Source of the DNA: Leifsonia sp. NPDC080035
GTDB taxonomy: Bacteria; Actinomycetota; Actinomycetes; Actinomycetales; Microbacteriaceae
Length of the DNA stretch: 64,000 nucleotides
Direction of reading: 5' to 3'
Assembly (NCBI RefSeq): GCF_040050925.1
Contig: NZ_CP157390.1
Span: forward strand, 3,100,001 to 3,164,000
Below, piece after piece: positions 45,223-54,257 of this stretch (the stretch's first letter is position 1; each line of letters opens with the position of its first letter). Under the pieces are notes generated by a model that made no database searches, was not told the DNA's origin, and was given only the letters and a program-made list of their open reading frames with translations. The position numbers were made by a program, and so were the translations under genes.

Positions 45223-46815
45223 GTGACAAAGCCGGTCGTGCTGATCGCCGAAGAACTTTCGCCCGCCACCGTCGACGCCCTCGGGCCGGACTTCGAGATC
45301 CGCAACGTCGACGGCACCGACCGGCCCGCCCTGCTCTCCGCCGTGGCGGACGCGGACGCGATCCTGGTGCGCTCCGCGACGAAGGTGGATGCCGAGGTCA
45401 TCGGCGCCGCACCGCAGCTGAAGGTGATCGCCCGCGCGGGCGTCGGGCTCGACAACGTGGACATCAAGACCGCCACCAACGCGGGAGTCATGGTCGTGAA
45501 CGCGCCGACCTCCAACATCATCTCGGCGGCCGAGCTCACGGTCGGCCACATCCTGAGCCTGGCGCGTCACATCCCCGCGGCCCACAACGCGCTCGCGCAG
45601 GGCCAGTGGAAGCGCTCCAAGTACACCGGTGTGGAGCTCTACGAGAAGACCGTCGGCATCATCGGCCTCGGCCGCATCGGCGCGCTGATCACCGCCCGCC
45701 TGCAGGCGTTCGGCACGAAGGTCATCGCCTACGACCCCTATGTCACGAGCGCCAGGGCGCAGCAGCTCGGCGTGCAGCTGGTGAGCCTCGACGAGCTGCT
45801 CACCGAGGCGGACTTCGTCACCATCCACATGCCGAAGACGCCGGAGACCACCGGGATGATCTCGGACGACCAGCTGGCGCAGATGAAGCCGACCGCGTTC
45901 GTCGTCAACGTTGCCCGCGGCGGCCTGATCGACGAGGACGCCCTCTACCGCGCGCTCTCCACGAACAGCATCGCCGGCGCCGGCCTCGACGTGTTCGTGA
46001 GCGAGCCGCCCACCGACTCGCCGCTGCTCGCGCTCGAGAACGTCGTCGTCACCCCGCACCTCGGCGCCTCCACCGACGAGGCGCAGGAGAAGGCGGGCGT
46101 CTCGGTCGCCAAGTCGGTGCGCCTCGCGCTCTCCGGCGAGCTCGTGCCGGATGCGGTCAACGTCGCGGGCGGTGTCATCGACCCGTACGTGCGCCCGGGC
46201 ATCCCGCTGGTCGAGAAGCTCGGCCAGGTGTTCTCCGGTCTCGCGCACAGCCCGCTCACCAGCATCGACGTCGAGGTGCGCGGCGAGCTCGTCGACTACG
46301 ACGTCAGCGTGCTGAAGCTGGCCGCGCTCAAGGGCATCTTCACCAACATCGTCAGCGAGACCGTTTCGTACGTGAACGCGCCCCTCCTCGCGGAGCAGCG
46401 CGGCATCGAGGTGCGCCTCATCACCGACTCGGTGAGCGAGGAGTACCGCAACCTGATCACCCTGCGCGGCGCCCTGAGCGACGGCTCGCAGGTGTCGGTG
46501 TCCGGCACCCTGACCGGCACCAAGCAGATCGAGAAGGTCGTCGAGATCAACGGCTACGACGTGGAGGTGCCGGTCGCAGAGCACCTCATCGTGATGGTCT
46601 ACGACGACCGCCCCGGCATCGTCGCGGTCTACGGCCAGGAGTTCGGCGAGGCCGACATCAACATCGCGGGCATGCAGATCGCGCGCACCTCGGCCGGCGG
46701 CAAGGCGCTCAGCGTCCTGACCGTCGACTCCCGGGTGCCGGAGGGGCTGCTGGAGAAGGTGCGCGTCGCCATCGACGCCGACCTTCTGCAGGAGATCGAC
46801 ATCACCGAGTCCTGA
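45223..46815 (+). CDS. serA: D-3-phosphoglycerate dehydrogenase
   Basis: The 530-residue protein is the long form: NAD-binding catalytic domains (ATNAGVMVVNAPTSN, IGLGRIGALITARL, the RGGLIDEDALYRAL catalytic segment), an intervening domain from about 310, and a C-terminal ACT domain (LIVMVYDDRPGIVAVYGQEFG). It oxidises 3-phosphoglycerate to start serine synthesis and is expected to be inhibited by serine. The GTG follows TTAGGAACTG. A -10-like TAGAGT at 45144-45149 lies in the 203-base upstream gap. That gap also has a CCTGC/GCAGG hairpin (45041-45054) after cutC. A 12-bp hairpin follows the gene. Confidence 0.97.
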   Translation: MTKPVVLIAEELSPATVDALGPDFEIRNVDGTDRPALLSAVADADAILVRSATKVDAEVIGAAPQLKVIARAGVGLDNVDIKTATNAGVMVVNAPTSNIISAAELTVGHILSLARHIPAAHNALAQGQWKRSKYTGVELYEKTVGIIGLGRIGALITARLQAFGTKVIAYDPYVTSARAQQLGVQLVSLDELLTEADFVTIHMPKTPETTGMISDDQLAQMKPTAFVVNVARGGLIDEDALYRALSTNSIAGAGLDVFVSEPPTDSPLLALENVVVTPHLGASTDEAQEKAGVSVAKSVRLALSGELVPDAVNVAGGVIDPYVRPGIPLVEKLGQVFSGLAHSPLTSIDVEVRGELVDYDVSVLKLAALKGIFTNIVSETVSYVNAPLLAEQRGIEVRLITDSVSEEYRNLITLRGALSDGSQVSVSGTLTGTKQIEKVVEINGYDVEVPVAEHLIVMVYDDRPGIVAVYGQEFGEADINIAGMQIARTSAGGKALSVLTVDSRVPEGLLEKVRVAIDADLLQEIDITES

Positions 46816-46823
46816 CTCGTGCG

Positions 46824-46850
46824 GCCGGCGGGAAAGTATTTCTCGCCGGC
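46824..46850 (+). terminator. Terminator hairpin after serA
   Basis: GCCGGCGGGAAA (46824-46835) pairs with TTTCTCGCCGGC (46839-46850) with one G-T pair and a GTA loop, 9 bases after the serA stop. The stem ends immediately before the ECF-type promoter of the next operon. Confidence 0.65.
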
Positions 46851-46877
46851 TGTCGATTTCGGCGGTTGACTTGCGTC
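46851..46877 (+). promoter_or_regulatory. Putative ECF42-type promoter for the second YCII/sigma pair
   Basis: TGTCGA (46851-46856) is followed after exactly 17 bases by CGTC (46874-46877), 39 bases before the YCII ATG. The same -35 and spacing precede the other YCII/sigma pair at 11465-11491. A sigma-A-like TTGACT at 46866 is also present, so control by the housekeeping sigma cannot be excluded. Confidence 0.6.
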
Positions 46878-46915
46878 GTGTGGATGTCGATATCCATTCG
46901 AAGTGAGGAGACACG

Positions 46916-47281
46916 ATGTCCGACGAGTACATTCTGCTGATCCGGGAGCCCGAGTGGGACCCGGAGGCCATGACCGCCGAGCAGTGGCAGGCCGGCATGG
47001 CCGGCCACAAGGCGTTCCAGGAGGCGGTCGCCGCCGCCGGCGAGCGCATCGTCGCGAGCAGCGCCCTGCAGTCGCCCTCTCGCGCCGTCAAGATCACGCC
47101 GCGCACCGGCGACGCCCCGTTGTTCACCGACGGCCCGTTCGGAGAGACGCGCGAGACGATCACCGGCTTCTACTCCTTCACCGCGGAGACGCCGGAGAAG
47201 GCCAGGGAGCTGGCGGCGCTGGTGCCGACCGACGGCTGGATCGAGCTGTACCCGGTGCTGGTGCTGGACGCGGTGCGCTGA
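46916..47281 (+). CDS. YCII/DGPF domain protein
   Basis: The 121-residue protein has the DGPF motif (LFTDGPFGETRETITGFY) and the opening strand YILLIREPEWD. It is longer than its counterpart at 11100-11438 and only distantly similar, so the two pairs are not a recent duplication. GAGGAGACACG precedes the ATG. The next gene, the sigma factor, starts at the base after its stop, giving tight coupling. Enzymatic function is unknown. Confidence 0.9.
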   Translation: MSDEYILLIREPEWDPEAMTAEQWQAGMAGHKAFQEAVAAAGERIVASSALQSPSRAVKITPRTGDAPLFTDGPFGETRETITGFYSFTAETPEKARELAALVPTDGWIELYPVLVLDAVR

Positions 47282-48511
47282 GTGACGGCCGACCCCGGGA
47301 TCGAGCGCGCATTCCGTGAGGATGCGCCGCGCATCCTGGGCGCGGTCGCCCGCACGACGGGCGACCTCCTGCTCGCCGAGGAGGCGGTGCAGGAGGCGTT
47401 CGCCCGTGCCATCGCGGAGGCGGCGCGTGGGCGCGCCCCGCAGAACCCGGCGGCGTGGATCACCACCGTCGCGCGCCGGGTGGCGCTCGACGCGCTGCGT
47501 CGGGAGCGGGCGACCCGGCGGGTGGCCCCGATGCTCGCGGCGGAGGCGGAGAGGGCCGAGCAGGCCGGCGTCGACGACGCAGAGAGGGGCGTGGTCCCGG
47601 TGTTCACCGGCGACGAGCGGCTGGAGCTGATCCTGCTCGTCGCGCACCCGGCGCTCGCCCCGGAGGCGAGGGTCGCGCTCGCGCTCCGCTTCGTGTGCGG
47701 GCTGCCGACGGCGCGGATCGCCGACGCGTTCCTGGTGCCGGAGGCGACGATGGCGGCGCGGCTCACCCGCGCGAAGAAGCGCATCCACAGCGCAGGGATG
47801 CGGTTCGCCGTCGACGATCGTGCCGCGGTCGCCGAGCGGATGCCGGATGCGCTCACCACGATCTACCTGCTCTACACCGCGGGCTACGCCACCGCTGACG
47901 GCTCCCTCCGCGCGGACGCGATCGCACTCGCGCGGGACGCGCACCGCGTCGTCTCCACGCCGGAGTCGGCGGGGCTGCTCGGTCTGCTGCTGCTGACCGA
48001 GGCGCGCAGCTCCACGTGGCTGACCGGCGACGACGAGTTCGCGCCGCTGCGCGAGGCGGACCGATCCCGGTGGGACGCCCGCCTGCTCGCGGAGGGCGAG
48101 GCTCTGGCGACCGAGGCGCTGTCGGGGGACGGCCGCTACGGGCTGCAGGCCGGGATCGCCGGGCTGCACGCGATCGCGCCGACCTGGCAGAACACGGACT
48201 GGCCGGCGATCGTCCGGCTCTACGACGGGCTGGTGCGGCAGTGGCCGAGCGCGTCGGCGCGGCTCGGCCGGATCGTGGCGCTCGGCCACAGCCCGGATGC
48301 CGGACCCGAGGTCGGGCTCGCGGAGCTGACCGCCGACGAGGCTCTCTTCGACGGCGTCATGGCGGCGCAGGCGTACGCGGCGCGCGCCGAACTGCTGCGG
48401 CTCGCCGGTCGTGCACACGCGTCGGCGGAGGCGCTGGAGCTCGCGATCGACGCGTCGGGGGACGATCGGGTGCGCCGGTCCCTGCAGCGGCTGCTCGCGG
48501 CGCTGGAGTGA
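47282..48511 (+). CDS. ECF sigma factor with C-terminal DUF6596/TPR-like extension (ECF42-like)
   Basis: The GTG directly follows the YCII stop. The 409-residue protein has sigma region 2 (TGDLLLAEEAVQEAFARAI, ARRVALDALRRER) and region 4 (CGLPTARIADAFLVPEATMAARL) in the first 185 residues, then the long helical extension with SLRADAIALARDAHRVV and WPSASARLGRIVALGH. It has the same design as the protein at 9812-11092. ECF42 sigmas are controlled through this extension, not by an anti-sigma. The putative target is its own promoter at 46851-46877. Confidence 0.9.
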   Translation: MTADPGIERAFREDAPRILGAVARTTGDLLLAEEAVQEAFARAIAEAARGRAPQNPAAWITTVARRVALDALRRERATRRVAPMLAAEAERAEQAGVDDAERGVVPVFTGDERLELILLVAHPALAPEARVALALRFVCGLPTARIADAFLVPEATMAARLTRAKKRIHSAGMRFAVDDRAAVAERMPDALTTIYLLYTAGYATADGSLRADAIALARDAHRVVSTPESAGLLGLLLLTEARSSTWLTGDDEFAPLREADRSRWDARLLAEGEALATEALSGDGRYGLQAGIAGLHAIAPTWQNTDWPAIVRLYDGLVRQWPSASARLGRIVALGHSPDAGPEVGLAELTADEALFDGVMAAQAYAARAELLRLAGRAHASAEALELAIDASGDDRVRRSLQRLLAALE

Positions 48512-48539
48512 CGCGGGCGCCGCACGGGTCCGTGGCGGG

Positions 48540-49106
48540 TCAGCGGCGCGCGGAGAGGCCCTGCACGAGCGCGACCAGCTCGCTGACGTCCGTCTCGTCG
48601 CGCAGCACCGTGTTGGCCGCGGGCAGCAGGGCGCTGTTGTAGTACATCCCGTCGCCGATCAGCATGATCGTGCGGGCGATCATCCGGTCGCCGACCGCCT
48701 CCTCCAGCTCGGCGAGCCAGCGGCGCTGGGCGTCGCCGAGCGCGTCGCTCGCCCGCGCGTCGGAGGCCTGGGCCAGGCGCGCGACGGCGACGATCTCGCG
48801 TTCGAGGTGGTTGTCGGCGGGGATCGACGTGCGCAGGAAGTAGTCGACAGGTCCGGCGGGCGCGGTGCGCATCCGCTCGATGTCCTCCGCGATGTCGGCG
48901 GTGAACCGCTCGAGGATGCCGTCGACGAGCGCGTCCTTCGAGGCGAAGTGGTAGAGCAGCCCGCCCTTGGAGACGCCGGCCCTGGCCGCGACCGCGTCGA
49001 GCGTCGCCGCCCGCTCGCTGTGCTCGGCGAGCAGTTCCTCGAAGGCGTCGAGGATGCGGTCGCGGGCCGAGCGTGCCGAGGCACCGGAGGGGGCGGGGGA
49101 GGACAT
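48540..49106 (-). CDS. TetR family transcriptional regulator
   Basis: From the ATG at 49106 the protein has 188 residues. The helix-turn-helix is TLDAVAARAGVSKGGLLYHFASKDALVDGIL (residues about 34-64), with a helical ligand domain behind. On the minus strand TAGCAT (49119-49114) is followed after seven bases by this ATG, supporting a near-leaderless start over the upstream ATG at 49115. It is divergent from a DHA2-type exporter, whose promoter carries a 28-bp palindrome; repression of that gene is the obvious role. Confidence 0.9.
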   Translation of the reverse strand: MSSPAPSGASARSARDRILDAFEELLAEHSERAATLDAVAARAGVSKGGLLYHFASKDALVDGILERFTADIAEDIERMRTAPAGPVDYFLRTSIPADNHLEREIVAVARLAQASDARASDALGDAQRRWLAELEEAVGDRMIARTIMLIGDGMYYNSALLPAANTVLRDETDVSELVALVQGLSARR

Positions 49107-49152
49107 GTGGCCCATGCTAGCCGTCCGCCGGAGCGGAGCGTGCTCCGCCAAG

Positions 49153-49205
49153 ATTTGCGGCAAATCGTGGCTCCGACAACGTCACGACCACGATTTGGCA
49201 CAAAT
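49153..49205. promoter_or_regulatory. Second inverted-repeat array upstream of the TetR/MFS pair
   Basis: ATTTGC-G-GCAAAT (49153-49165) and ATTTGGCACAAAT (49193-49205) are related sites joined by a larger dyad in which CAAATCGTGG (49161-49170) is the reverse complement of CCACGATTTG (49188-49197). It is distinct from the TetR palindrome at 49261-49288 and could bind another regulator. Confidence 0.45.
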
Positions 49206-49257
49206 GTTCGGTTGGGGGAGCAGCGCCGACAGCCCGGGCAGTCCGAGGCGCATCATC

Positions 49258-49293
49258 TTGCTACTGTACCGTCCAGACGGTACAGTAGAAGCA
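49258..49293 (+). promoter_or_regulatory. MFS promoter overlapped by a 28-bp TetR-type palindrome
   Basis: TTGCTA (49258-49263) and TACAGT (49281-49286) are 17 bases apart. Positions 49261-49288 form a perfect palindrome: 13-bp arms (CTACTGTACCGTC and its complement) around a CA centre, covering both promoter boxes. The ATG at 49293 starts six bases after the -10, so the message would be leaderless. The TACCGTCCAGACGGTA core is typical of TetR operators for drug pumps. Confidence 0.85.
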
Positions 49294-50828
49294 TGTCCAC
49301 GACCGCACCCACCGACCTCGCACCCGTCACGACCCCCGTCCGCGCCGGCGCCCGCGGCTGGGCGGCGCTCGTCGTGCTCATGCTTCCGGTGCTGCTCGTC
49401 TCGGTCGATAACACCGTGCTCAGCTTCGCCCTTCCCGCGATCTCGGAGGCTCTGCAGCCGTCCGCGACCGGGATGCTGTGGATCGTCGACGTCTACCCGC
49501 TCGTCCTCGCCGGCCTGCTCGTCGCGATGGGCAGTCTCGGCGACCGCATCGGCCGCCGAACGGTCCTGCTGATCGGCGCGACCGGCTTCGCCGGCGTGTC
49601 CGTCGCCGCGGCCTTCGCCCCGACGGCGGAGCTGCTCATCGCCGCCCGGGCCGTGCTCGGCTTCTTCGGCGCGATGCTGATGCCCTCGACGCTCTCGCTG
49701 CTGCGCAGCGTCTTCCAGGACCGCGACCAGCGCCGCGTCGCCATCGCGATCTGGGCCTCCGGCTTCGCCGCGGGCTCCGCGCTCGGGCCGATCGTCGGCG
49801 GCCTGCTGATCGAGCACTTCTGGTGGGGCTCGGTCTTCCTGCTGGCCGTGCCCGTGCTCATCCCGCTGCTGGTGCTCACGCCGCTGCTGGTGCGCGAGTC
49901 GAAGGATCCCGCGCCCGGCCCCGTCGACGTGCCGAGCATCCTGCTCTCGCTGGTCACGATGGCGCCGATCGTCTTCGGCATCAAGGAGCTCGCGGTGCAC
50001 GGTCTCGCGCCGCTGCCGGTGCTGGCCATCCTGGTCGGCATCGCCGCCGGAGCCGTGTTCGTCCGCAGGCAGCTGCGCCGCCCCGTCCCGATGCTCGACA
50101 TGCGGCTGTTCCGCCGGCCGGCGTTCAGCGGCGCGGTGGTCATCAACCTGCTGAGCGTCGTCTCGCTGGTCGGCTTCCTGTTCTTCGTGTCCCAGCACCT
50201 CCAACTGGTGCTCGGGATGCCGCCCGTGCAGGCCGGGATGGTGCTGCTTCCGGGGCTCGCGACCATGATCGTCTCCGGGTTGCTCGTCGTGCCCGTCGCA
50301 CGGCGGCTGCGGCCGGGGCTCGTGATCGCGGCGGGGCTGTGCGTGTCCGCGTGCGGCTACCTGCTGATCGCGCTGACCGGAGGCGACGCGTCCTGGGGCA
50401 TGCTGCTGGCGGCGTTCGTGCTGCTCGGCGCGGGCATCGGGGCCGCCGAGACGGTCTCGAACGAGCTCATCATCTCGACGGCGCCCGCGGAGAAGGCGGG
50501 GGCCGCGTCGGCGGTGTCCGAGACCGCGTACGAGCTGGGTGCCGTGCTCGGCACGGCGACGCTCGGCAGCATCATCATCGCCTCCTACCGCGCGGCGATC
50601 GAGCTGCCGGCCGGGCTCGCCGCCGGCCAGGCCGCGGCGGCGGGCGACACCCTCGGCGGAGCGGTGAAGGTCGCCGAGGCGCTTCCGGCCGGCGCCGCGG
50701 CCGAGCTGCTCGCCTCCGCGCGGCACGCCTTCGACAGCGGGGTGGGTGTCACCGCCTCCATCGGCGTGGGGTTGATGCTCACGGCCGCCGCGCTGGCCCT
50801 GATCGCCCTCCGGCGCGTGCGGGCCTGA
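49293..50828 (+). CDS. DHA2-type MFS drug exporter
   Basis: The 511-residue protein has 14 predicted helices. Motif A is GSLGDRIGRRTVLLIGATGF, motif D1-like LSFALPAISEALQPSATGM precedes helix 2, and motif C-like GAMLMPSTLSLLRSV is intact in helix 5. This is the DHA2 (EmrB/QacA/LfrA) drug-proton antiporter layout. Its promoter is covered by the TetR palindrome and the repressor is divergent. It ends 13 bases before a hairpin that lies upstream of leuB. Confidence 0.92.
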   Translation: MSTTAPTDLAPVTTPVRAGARGWAALVVLMLPVLLVSVDNTVLSFALPAISEALQPSATGMLWIVDVYPLVLAGLLVAMGSLGDRIGRRTVLLIGATGFAGVSVAAAFAPTAELLIAARAVLGFFGAMLMPSTLSLLRSVFQDRDQRRVAIAIWASGFAAGSALGPIVGGLLIEHFWWGSVFLLAVPVLIPLLVLTPLLVRESKDPAPGPVDVPSILLSLVTMAPIVFGIKELAVHGLAPLPVLAILVGIAAGAVFVRRQLRRPVPMLDMRLFRRPAFSGAVVINLLSVVSLVGFLFFVSQHLQLVLGMPPVQAGMVLLPGLATMIVSGLLVVPVARRLRPGLVIAAGLCVSACGYLLIALTGGDASWGMLLAAFVLLGAGIGAAETVSNELIISTAPAEKAGAASAVSETAYELGAVLGTATLGSIIIASYRAAIELPAGLAAGQAAAAGDTLGGAVKVAEALPAGAAAELLASARHAFDSGVGVTASIGVGLMLTAAALALIALRRVRA

Positions 50829-50840
50829 CCCGCGCGCGGC

Positions 50841-50887
50841 CGGTGGGCGGCACGGCGATAGTGTGTAGCTACACCGTCCGCCCACCG
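50841..50887 (+). terminator. Hairpin between the MFS gene and leuB
   Basis: CGGTGGGCGG (50841-50850) pairs with CCGCCCACCG (50878-50887), continued by ACGG/CCGT with one bulged C. Inside is a perfect palindrome GTGTAGCTACAC (50863-50874). It may terminate the MFS transcript or fold as a leader structure 17 bases before leuB; there is no T-run. Confidence 0.5.
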
Positions 50888-50904
50888 ATCAGTGCAGGAG
50901 CGTC

Positions 50905-51960
50905 ATGAGCACAACCGTCCAACTCGCCGTCATCCCCGGAGACGGAATCGGGCCGGAGGTGATCGCCGAGGCGGTCAAGGTGCTTGACGCGGTGACCGCC
51001 GGGAGCGACCTCGCCTTCGAGAAGACGCACTTCTCGCTCGGCGCCGATCGCTTCCTCGCCACCGGCGACGTGCTGACGGACGAGGACCTCGACGCGATCA
51101 AGCGGCACGACGCCATCCTGCTCGGCGCTGTCGGCGGGGTGCCGGGGGACCCGCGTCTCGCCGGCGCCAACATCGAGCGCGGGCTGCTGCTGAAGCTGCG
51201 GTTCTCGCTCGACCACTACGTGAACCTGCGCCCGACGACGCTGTTTCCCGGTATCGCCAGCCCGCTCGCGAACCCCGGCGACGTGGACTTCGTGGTCGTC
51301 CGGGAGGGCACGGAGGGCCCGTACGTCGGCAACGGCGGCGCGATCCGCCAGGGGACGCCGCACGAGATCGCCAATGAGGTGTCGGTGAACACGGCCTACG
51401 GCGTCGAGCGCGTCGTCCGCTTCGCGTTCGAGCAGGCGGAGCAGCGGCGGCAGAAGCTGACCCTCGTCCACAAGACGAACGTGCTCACGTTCGCAGGCGG
51501 CCTGTGGAAGCGGATCGTGGACGCGGTGGCCGCCGAGCATCCCGACGTCGCGGTCGACTACCTGCACGTCGACGCCGCCACGATCTTCCTGGTCACGGAT
51601 CCTGCTAGATTTGATGTGATCGTCACGGACAACCTCTTCGGCGACATCCTCACCGACCTCGCGGCCGCAATCAGCGGCGGCATCGGACTGGCCGCCTCCG
51701 GCAACATCAACCCCGCAGGCGAATTCCCGAGCATGTTCGAACCGGTTCACGGATCGGCCCCCGACATCGCCGGCCAGCAGAAGGCCGACCCCACCGCCGC
51801 GATCCTCTCCGTGGCTCTCCTGCTCCGCCACCTCGGCAGCAGGGACCTCGCGGAGCGCGTGGAGCAGGCGGTGACCGCCGACCTCGCCGCGCGCAGCGGC
51901 GCGACACGGACGACCGCTCAGATCGGCGACGCGATCGCGGCCCGCGTGGCGCAGAATTGA
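50905..51960 (+). CDS. leuB: 3-isopropylmalate dehydrogenase
   Basis: The 351-residue enzyme oxidatively decarboxylates 3-isopropylmalate in leucine synthesis. [53 protein letters not shown] and [30 protein letters not shown] are conserved catalytic and metal-site segments. It starts at an ATG behind CAGGAGCG. Around 51597-51620 the codons turn rare for this genome (CCT GCT AGA TTT GAT GTG), and lower third-position GC continues to about 51765. ilvE follows 22 bases later. Confidence 0.96.
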   Translation: MSTTVQLAVIPGDGIGPEVIAEAVKVLDAVTAGSDLAFEKTHFSLGADRFLATGDVLTDEDLDAIKRHDAILLGAVGGVPGDPRLAGANIERGLLLKLRFSLDHYVNLRPTTLFPGIASPLANPGDVDFVVVREGTEGPYVGNGGAIRQGTPHEIANEVSVNTAYGVERVVRFAFEQAEQRRQKLTLVHKTNVLTFAGGLWKRIVDAVAAEHPDVAVDYLHVDAATIFLVTDPARFDVIVTDNLFGDILTDLAAAISGGIGLAASGNINPAGEFPSMFEPVHGSAPDIAGQQKADPTAAILSVALLLRHLGSRDLAERVEQAVTADLAARSGATRTTAQIGDAIAARVAQN

Positions 51961-51982
51961 CGTATCGCAGCAAAGGACTCTC

Positions 51983-53113
51983 ATGACCTCGACCAGCATC
52001 AACCTCACCTCCGGCCCGACCGAGACCGCCGGACTCCTCTGGAACGTCACCCGCAACGAGGAGGCGCGCAGCGCCGCCGAGCGTGCGGAGATCCTGGCGA
52101 ACCCCGGATTCGGCAACTACTTCACCGACCACATGGTCGACCTGTGCTGGTCGGCCAAGGGCGGCTGGCACCGGCCGCGCGTCTCGCCGTACGGGCCGAT
52201 CCAGCTTGAGCCGTCGGCCGCCGTCCTGCACTACGCGCAGGAGATCTTCGAGGGACTGAAGGCCTACCGGCACGCGGACGGCTCGATCTGGGGCTTCCGC
52301 CCGGAGGCGAACGCGGCCCGCATGCAGCGTTCCGCCTATCGCCTCGCGTTGCCGGAGCTGCCGGTCGAGCACTTCCTCGATTCGCTGAAACAGCTCATCG
52401 CGGTCGACGGCGACTGGGTGCCGGAAGGCGGAGAGACCAGCCTGTACCTGCGTCCCTTCATGTTCGCGAAGGAGGCGTTCCTCGGTGTGCGCCCGGCGAA
52501 CAAGGTGGCGTACTACCTGATCGCGAGCCCCGCGGGCGCCTACTTCCCGAGCGGCGTGGCTCCCGTCTCGATCTGGCTGAGCGACCACTGGTCGCGCGCG
52601 GGCCACGGCGGTACCGGTGCCGCGAAGACCGGAGGCAACTACGCGTCCAGCCTGCTGCCGCAGGCCGAGGCCTACGAGCACGGTTGCGCCCAGGTGCTGT
52701 TCCTCGACTCGGTCGAGGGGAAGTACATCGAGGAGCTCGGTGGGATGAATGTGGTGCTCGTCTACAAGGACGGCACGCTCGTGACCCCGGACTCCGACAG
52801 CATCCTCGAGGGCATCACCGTCGACTCCGTCCTCCAGCTGGCCCGCGACCGCGGCCACACGGTGGAGCGCCGCCGGGTGACGATCGACGAGTGGCGCGAC
52901 GGCGTCGAGTCCGGCGACATCGTCGAGGTGTTCGCGTGCGGCACCGCCGCCGTCATCACCCCGATCGGAGAACTGAAGTCCGACACCTTCACGGTGGGCG
53001 ACATCACGGCGCCTCCCGGGGAGCTGACCATGTCGCTGCGCAAGGAGCTCACGGACATCCAGTACGGCCGCGAGCGCGACCGTCACGGCTGGATGTACCG
53101 CCTGGACGCGTAA
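51983..53113 (+). CDS. ilvE: Branched-chain amino acid aminotransferase
   Basis: The 376-residue class IV PLP enzyme transaminates the branched-chain 2-oxo acids as the last step of Val, Leu and Ile synthesis. [18 protein letters not shown] is the N-terminal signature of [21 protein letters not shown] carries the PLP lysine, and [17 protein letters not shown] is the phosphate-binding loop. AAAGGAC precedes the ATG. It is co-transcribed with leuB. Confidence 0.96.
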   Translation: MTSTSINLTSGPTETAGLLWNVTRNEEARSAAERAEILANPGFGNYFTDHMVDLCWSAKGGWHRPRVSPYGPIQLEPSAAVLHYAQEIFEGLKAYRHADGSIWGFRPEANAARMQRSAYRLALPELPVEHFLDSLKQLIAVDGDWVPEGGETSLYLRPFMFAKEAFLGVRPANKVAYYLIASPAGAYFPSGVAPVSIWLSDHWSRAGHGGTGAAKTGGNYASSLLPQAEAYEHGCAQVLFLDSVEGKYIEELGGMNVVLVYKDGTLVTPDSDSILEGITVDSVLQLARDRGHTVERRRVTIDEWRDGVESGDIVEVFACGTAAVITPIGELKSDTFTVGDITAPPGELTMSLRKELTDIQYGRERDRHGWMYRLDA

Positions 53114-53116
53114 CCG

Positions 53117-54175
53117 TCAGCGGCCGAGGGCGGCGACGGCGCGATCGACGTCGTCCTCGGTGTTCCAGACGTGGAAGGCGACCCGCGCCCGGCCGGCTCG
53201 GCCCGAGGCGCGAAGCCCCGCGGCGGTGAGCGCTGCCAGGTCGGCGCCGTCCGGGTCCGGCCAGGTGTGGATGGCGCGACCGCGGGCGTCGAGGCCGAGC
53301 GCCTCCGCGAACCGGTCGCCGAGCGCGGTGTCGTGCGCGTGCACCGCGGCGAGGTCGAGCGCGGCGAAGAACTCCAGCGCCGCGGCGGTTCCCGGCCATA
53401 CCGGCCACGCCGGGGACACGTCGAAGCGGCGGGCCGAGCGCGCGGGCGCGGCGAGCGGGCCGTAGCACGACGCCCACGGATCCTCGCCCGCGAACCAGCC
53501 CGCGTGCAGCGGGAGGAGCGCATCCCGGATCCCCTCCCGCACGGTGAGGAAGGCGCTGCCGCGAGGCGCGCACAGCCACTTGTAGGCGTGGGTGACCGTG
53601 AGGTCGAACCGCGACGCGTCCACCGGCAGCCAGCCGAGCGCCTGGGTGAGGTCGGCGAACGAGAGCGCGCCGGTGCGGGCGCAGGCGGCGAGGATCGCCT
53701 CGATGTCCGCGTGCTCCCCGGTGGCCGACTGCACGACGGAGAAGGCGACGAGCCAGGTCTCGTCGTCCACGGCGTCCGCGAGCTCCGCAAGCGGCGCCTC
53801 GCGGACCGTGACGCCGCGGTGCGCCTGCGCGTGGAACGGCGCGACGACGGACGCGAAGTCGCCCTCGACGCAGAGCACGCGGGCGCCGTCGGGGGCGGAG
53901 CCGGCGGCGAGGGAGGCGAGGACCGAGACCTGCGACCCGATCGCGATCGCGTCGACGTCCACCCCGGCGATGCGGGAGAAGGCGTCGCGCGATCGGTCGA
54001 TGGCGGCGTCGTAGTCGAGCGGCGATGCCTCCCCGCTCGACCAGTTCTCGAGGTCGGTGCGGGTCGCCGCGACCGTCTCCCGGGTGGGGAGTCCCTGGGT
54101 GCAGGCGGCCAGGTAGCCGCTGCCCGCGGCGAAGCGGTCGTGGACGGCGAGCGCGGAGGACGTGGTGGGAGGCAT
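53117..54175 (-). CDS. Class V aminotransferase-fold PLP enzyme
   Basis: The 352-residue protein has the cysteine-desulfurase/kynureninase-like fold: GSQVSVLASLAAGSAPDGARVLCVEGDF, TWLVAFSVVQSATGEHADI, SFADLTQALGWLPV and HAYKWLCAPRGSAF, with the Lys of HAYKWL as the Schiff-base residue. The short length and lack of a catalytic Cys loop fit small selenocysteine-lyase or epimerase-like proteins rather than IscS. Divergent from a LysR gene 82 bases away, it may be that regulator's target. The substrate is unknown. Confidence 0.8.
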   Translation of the reverse strand: MPPTTSSALAVHDRFAAGSGYLAACTQGLPTRETVAATRTDLENWSSGEASPLDYDAAIDRSRDAFSRIAGVDVDAIAIGSQVSVLASLAAGSAPDGARVLCVEGDFASVVAPFHAQAHRGVTVREAPLAELADAVDDETWLVAFSVVQSATGEHADIEAILAACARTGALSFADLTQALGWLPVDASRFDLTVTHAYKWLCAPRGSAFLTVREGIRDALLPLHAGWFAGEDPWASCYGPLAAPARSARRFDVSPAWPVWPGTAAALEFFAALDLAAVHAHDTALGDRFAEALGLDARGRAIHTWPDPDGADLAALTAAGLRASGRAGRARVAFHVWNTEDDVDRAVAALGR

Positions 54176-54222
54176 GGGTCAAGACTGCTGGCGAGGCCAT
54201 CCATCACACCAGAGCAGGTATT

Positions 54223-54251
54223 GAATCGAAAGCATTCGGCGCGGTTATGAT
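54223..54251 (+). promoter_or_regulatory. Promoter and LysR-type T-N11-A site for the LysR gene
   Basis: TATGAT (54246-54251) lies six bases before the GTG at 54258, a leaderless layout. GAAT-N7-ATTC (54223-54237), a T-N11-A dyad, lies just upstream in the divergent gap, where a LysR protein would normally bind to control itself and the neighbouring gene. Confidence 0.55.
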
Positions 54252-54257
54252 TCGTGG

